From Rickettsiales bacterium (GTDB lineage: Bacteria > Pseudomonadota > Alphaproteobacteria > Rickettsiales > UBA1997), in contig CANDYP010000059.1 in NCBI GenBank assembly GCA_947425005.1, positions 1 through 8,188 of the forward strand: a stretch of DNA of 8,188 nucleotides. Direction: 5' to 3'. Below the pieces are notes generated by a model. The model saw only the letters and a list, made by a program, of their open reading frames with translations. It did not search any database and was not told where the DNA came from. The translations under genes and the position numbers were made by a program. Every line of letters starts with the position of its first letter. Positions within the stretch are counted from its first letter, which is position 1. Below are positions 7,135-8,188 of the stretch, piece by piece.

Positions 7135-8188
7135 ATGAGTAAAAAAATTGAGTTAATGCACTACGACAAACTTTTAACCGAAGTGCAAAATCGCATTGAC
7201 GAAACCCGCAGTGGCATTGTGCAAACGATTACGCGACAAAAAGTTGAAATGGCCTGGAGCATTGGAAAATCAATCGAAGAGCATTTGTCAAAAAGCAAAG
7301 TTTCGAGTAAAAGTGGCTACGGAAAGCATTTGCTTGAGAAGTTGTCGAATGACGTCGGCATCGCTCAGGCCGTGCTTTACAAGATGTGCAGTTTTTACAA
7401 ATCCTACCCCCAGCTACCCCAAGATGACGAGAAATTAAATTGGACTCATTACCGCGTTTTAAGTGGCGTAAAAGAAGCTGACGAAAGAAATCTTTTGGAG
7501 GATTTGGTGCGGCAAAACAGTCTGAGTGGCGAGTCTTTGCAGGAAGAGGTGGGCAAAATCAAGCAAACAAAAACTGGCAAGAATTCAGTGTTAAAAAATT
7601 CTGCAGAAAAATTTGTGACGCCAAAAAAATTAATCCCGCTTCGGGGACAACTTTTTTCTTACTCGATGATTAGGCTCGAGAATGCGGGCGAAAACTGCAT
7701 CGATTGCGGCTTCAACATTTTTGAGCGCGCCCAAAAAATTTCCGCTAAACTGCCGCGGGGTGCTGGCAGAGTTGATGTGACTAAGGTCGGCGAAGATTAC
7801 CAAATGCAAAAATCTGATTTGCATCCGAGAAAATTTAACACCTACAAAGCTTACTTGGACCGCGTGGTTGATGGCGACACCATTCGCGTCACCATTGATC
7901 TGGGCTTCGAAATTTTTCACAAAGAAATCATTCGTTTTCGCGGAATTAATGCTGCGGAATCTGGCACGGAGCAGGGCAAAAAAAGCGCCAAAGCTCTGAG
8001 CAAAATTTTAAAAAACATTCCGTTTTTGGTGATTAAGACTGTGCAAGTTGATGGCTACGGCCGTTACGTCGCCGACATTTTTTTGGCCGATGAAAAGAAA
8101 AAAATGTCCGCCCAAAAAGTGGCGGATGAGGGAGTTTACCTAAACCAAATGCTGCTCGATTTGGGTGTGGTTGAGATTTACAAACCTG
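7135..8188 (+). CDS. DUF1016 N-terminal domain fused to staphylococcal-nuclease-like domain (3' end missing)
   Basis: The frame is open from ATG 7135 to the window end, giving 351 residues so far. An in-frame TAA at 7117 rules out an earlier start. Residues about 10-145 resemble the DUF1016/YhcG N-terminal domain: YDKLLTEVQNRID, then VEMAWSIGKSIEEH (37-50), KSGYGKHLLEKLSNDV (59-74), LYKMCSFYKSYPQL (81-94) and LNWTHYRVLSGVKEADERN (101-119). A linker region (about 146-235) contains CIDC (188-191). Residues about 237-351 resemble the SNase/thermonuclease fold: VVDGDT (244-249), IIRFRGINAAE (265-275), EQGKKSAKAL (279-288), VDGYGRYVADIF (305-316) and LNQMLLDLGVVEIY (336-349). D248, R267, E275 and R310 align with D21, R35, E43 and R87 of the S. 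aureus enzyme; N272 replaces D40. DUF1016 proteins usually end in a PDDEXK nuclease, so this may be a nuclease swap. No signal peptide is seen, which suggests an intracellular role. A defence or DNA-processing function is only inference. No restriction-modification gene is in the window. Confidence 0.85.
   Translation, partial: MSKKIELMHYDKLLTEVQNRIDETRSGIVQTITRQKVEMAWSIGKSIEEHLSKSKVSSKSGYGKHLLEKLSNDVGIAQAVLYKMCSFYKSYPQLPQDDEKLNWTHYRVLSGVKEADERNLLEDLVRQNSLSGESLQEEVGKIKQTKTGKNSVLKNSAEKFVTPKKLIPLRGQLFSYSMIRLENAGENCIDCGFNIFERAQKISAKLPRGAGRVDVTKVGEDYQMQKSDLHPRKFNTYKAYLDRVVDGDTIRVTIDLGFEIFHKEIIRFRGINAAESGTEQGKKSAKALSKILKNIPFLVIKTVQVDGYGRYVADIFLADEKKKMSAQKVADEGVYLNQMLLDLGVVEIYKP

Overview
The window looks like part of a chromosome from a Rickettsiales-type alphaproteobacterium. 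The 3' part of its 16S rRNA ends in the Rickettsia-like GGCTGGATTACCTCCTT and carries the Rickettsia-like variant CACACTGCCCGTCA. The phosphatidylserine decarboxylase, QueE and trigger factor also read like Rickettsia proteins as I remember them. As in Rickettsiales, the 16S gene is not followed by tRNA-Ile/tRNA-Ala and 23S but directly by protein genes, so the rRNA operon appears to be split. This placement rests on recall of the families, not on a database search.

Layout. Positions 1-691 hold the 3' part of 16S rRNA (+), followed by a small TTCG-loop hairpin. Positions 878-1970 hold two + strand genes: a 5-carboxymethyl-2-hydroxymuconate isomerase-like small tautomerase and QueE, a radical-SAM enzyme of queuosine/7-deazaguanine synthesis. 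QueE converges, 21 bp apart, with a run of four minus-strand genes. In transcription order these are trigger factor (tig, 6793-5453), phosphatidylserine decarboxylase (psd, 5365-4691), the carboxyltransferase subunit of a propionyl-CoA-type carboxylase (pccB, 4575-3040) and an unrecognised 325-residue protein (2969-1992). That last protein shows a faint threefold repeat resembling the mitochondrial carrier fold. The four are not a tight operon: an intrinsic terminator separates tig from psd, and a perfect 32-bp inverted repeat of REPIN/MITE-like form lies between psd and pccB.

A 341-bp divergent intergenic region (6794-7134) separates tig from the last gene. It holds a cluster of four 7-bp boxes and a perfect 22-bp palindrome close to the start of that gene. 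The final gene (7135 to the window end, + strand, cut off) appears to join a DUF1016/YhcG-type N-terminal domain to a C-terminal staphylococcal-nuclease-like domain, where a PDDEXK nuclease domain would be usual.

Most of the genes are housekeeping: translation and protein folding, tRNA modification, phosphatidylethanolamine synthesis and propionyl-CoA metabolism. The less ordinary items are the DUF1016-SNase fusion with its palindromic upstream site, the possible bacterial carrier-like protein, and the large inverted repeat. I saw no CRISPR array, transposase, integrase or tRNA gene.
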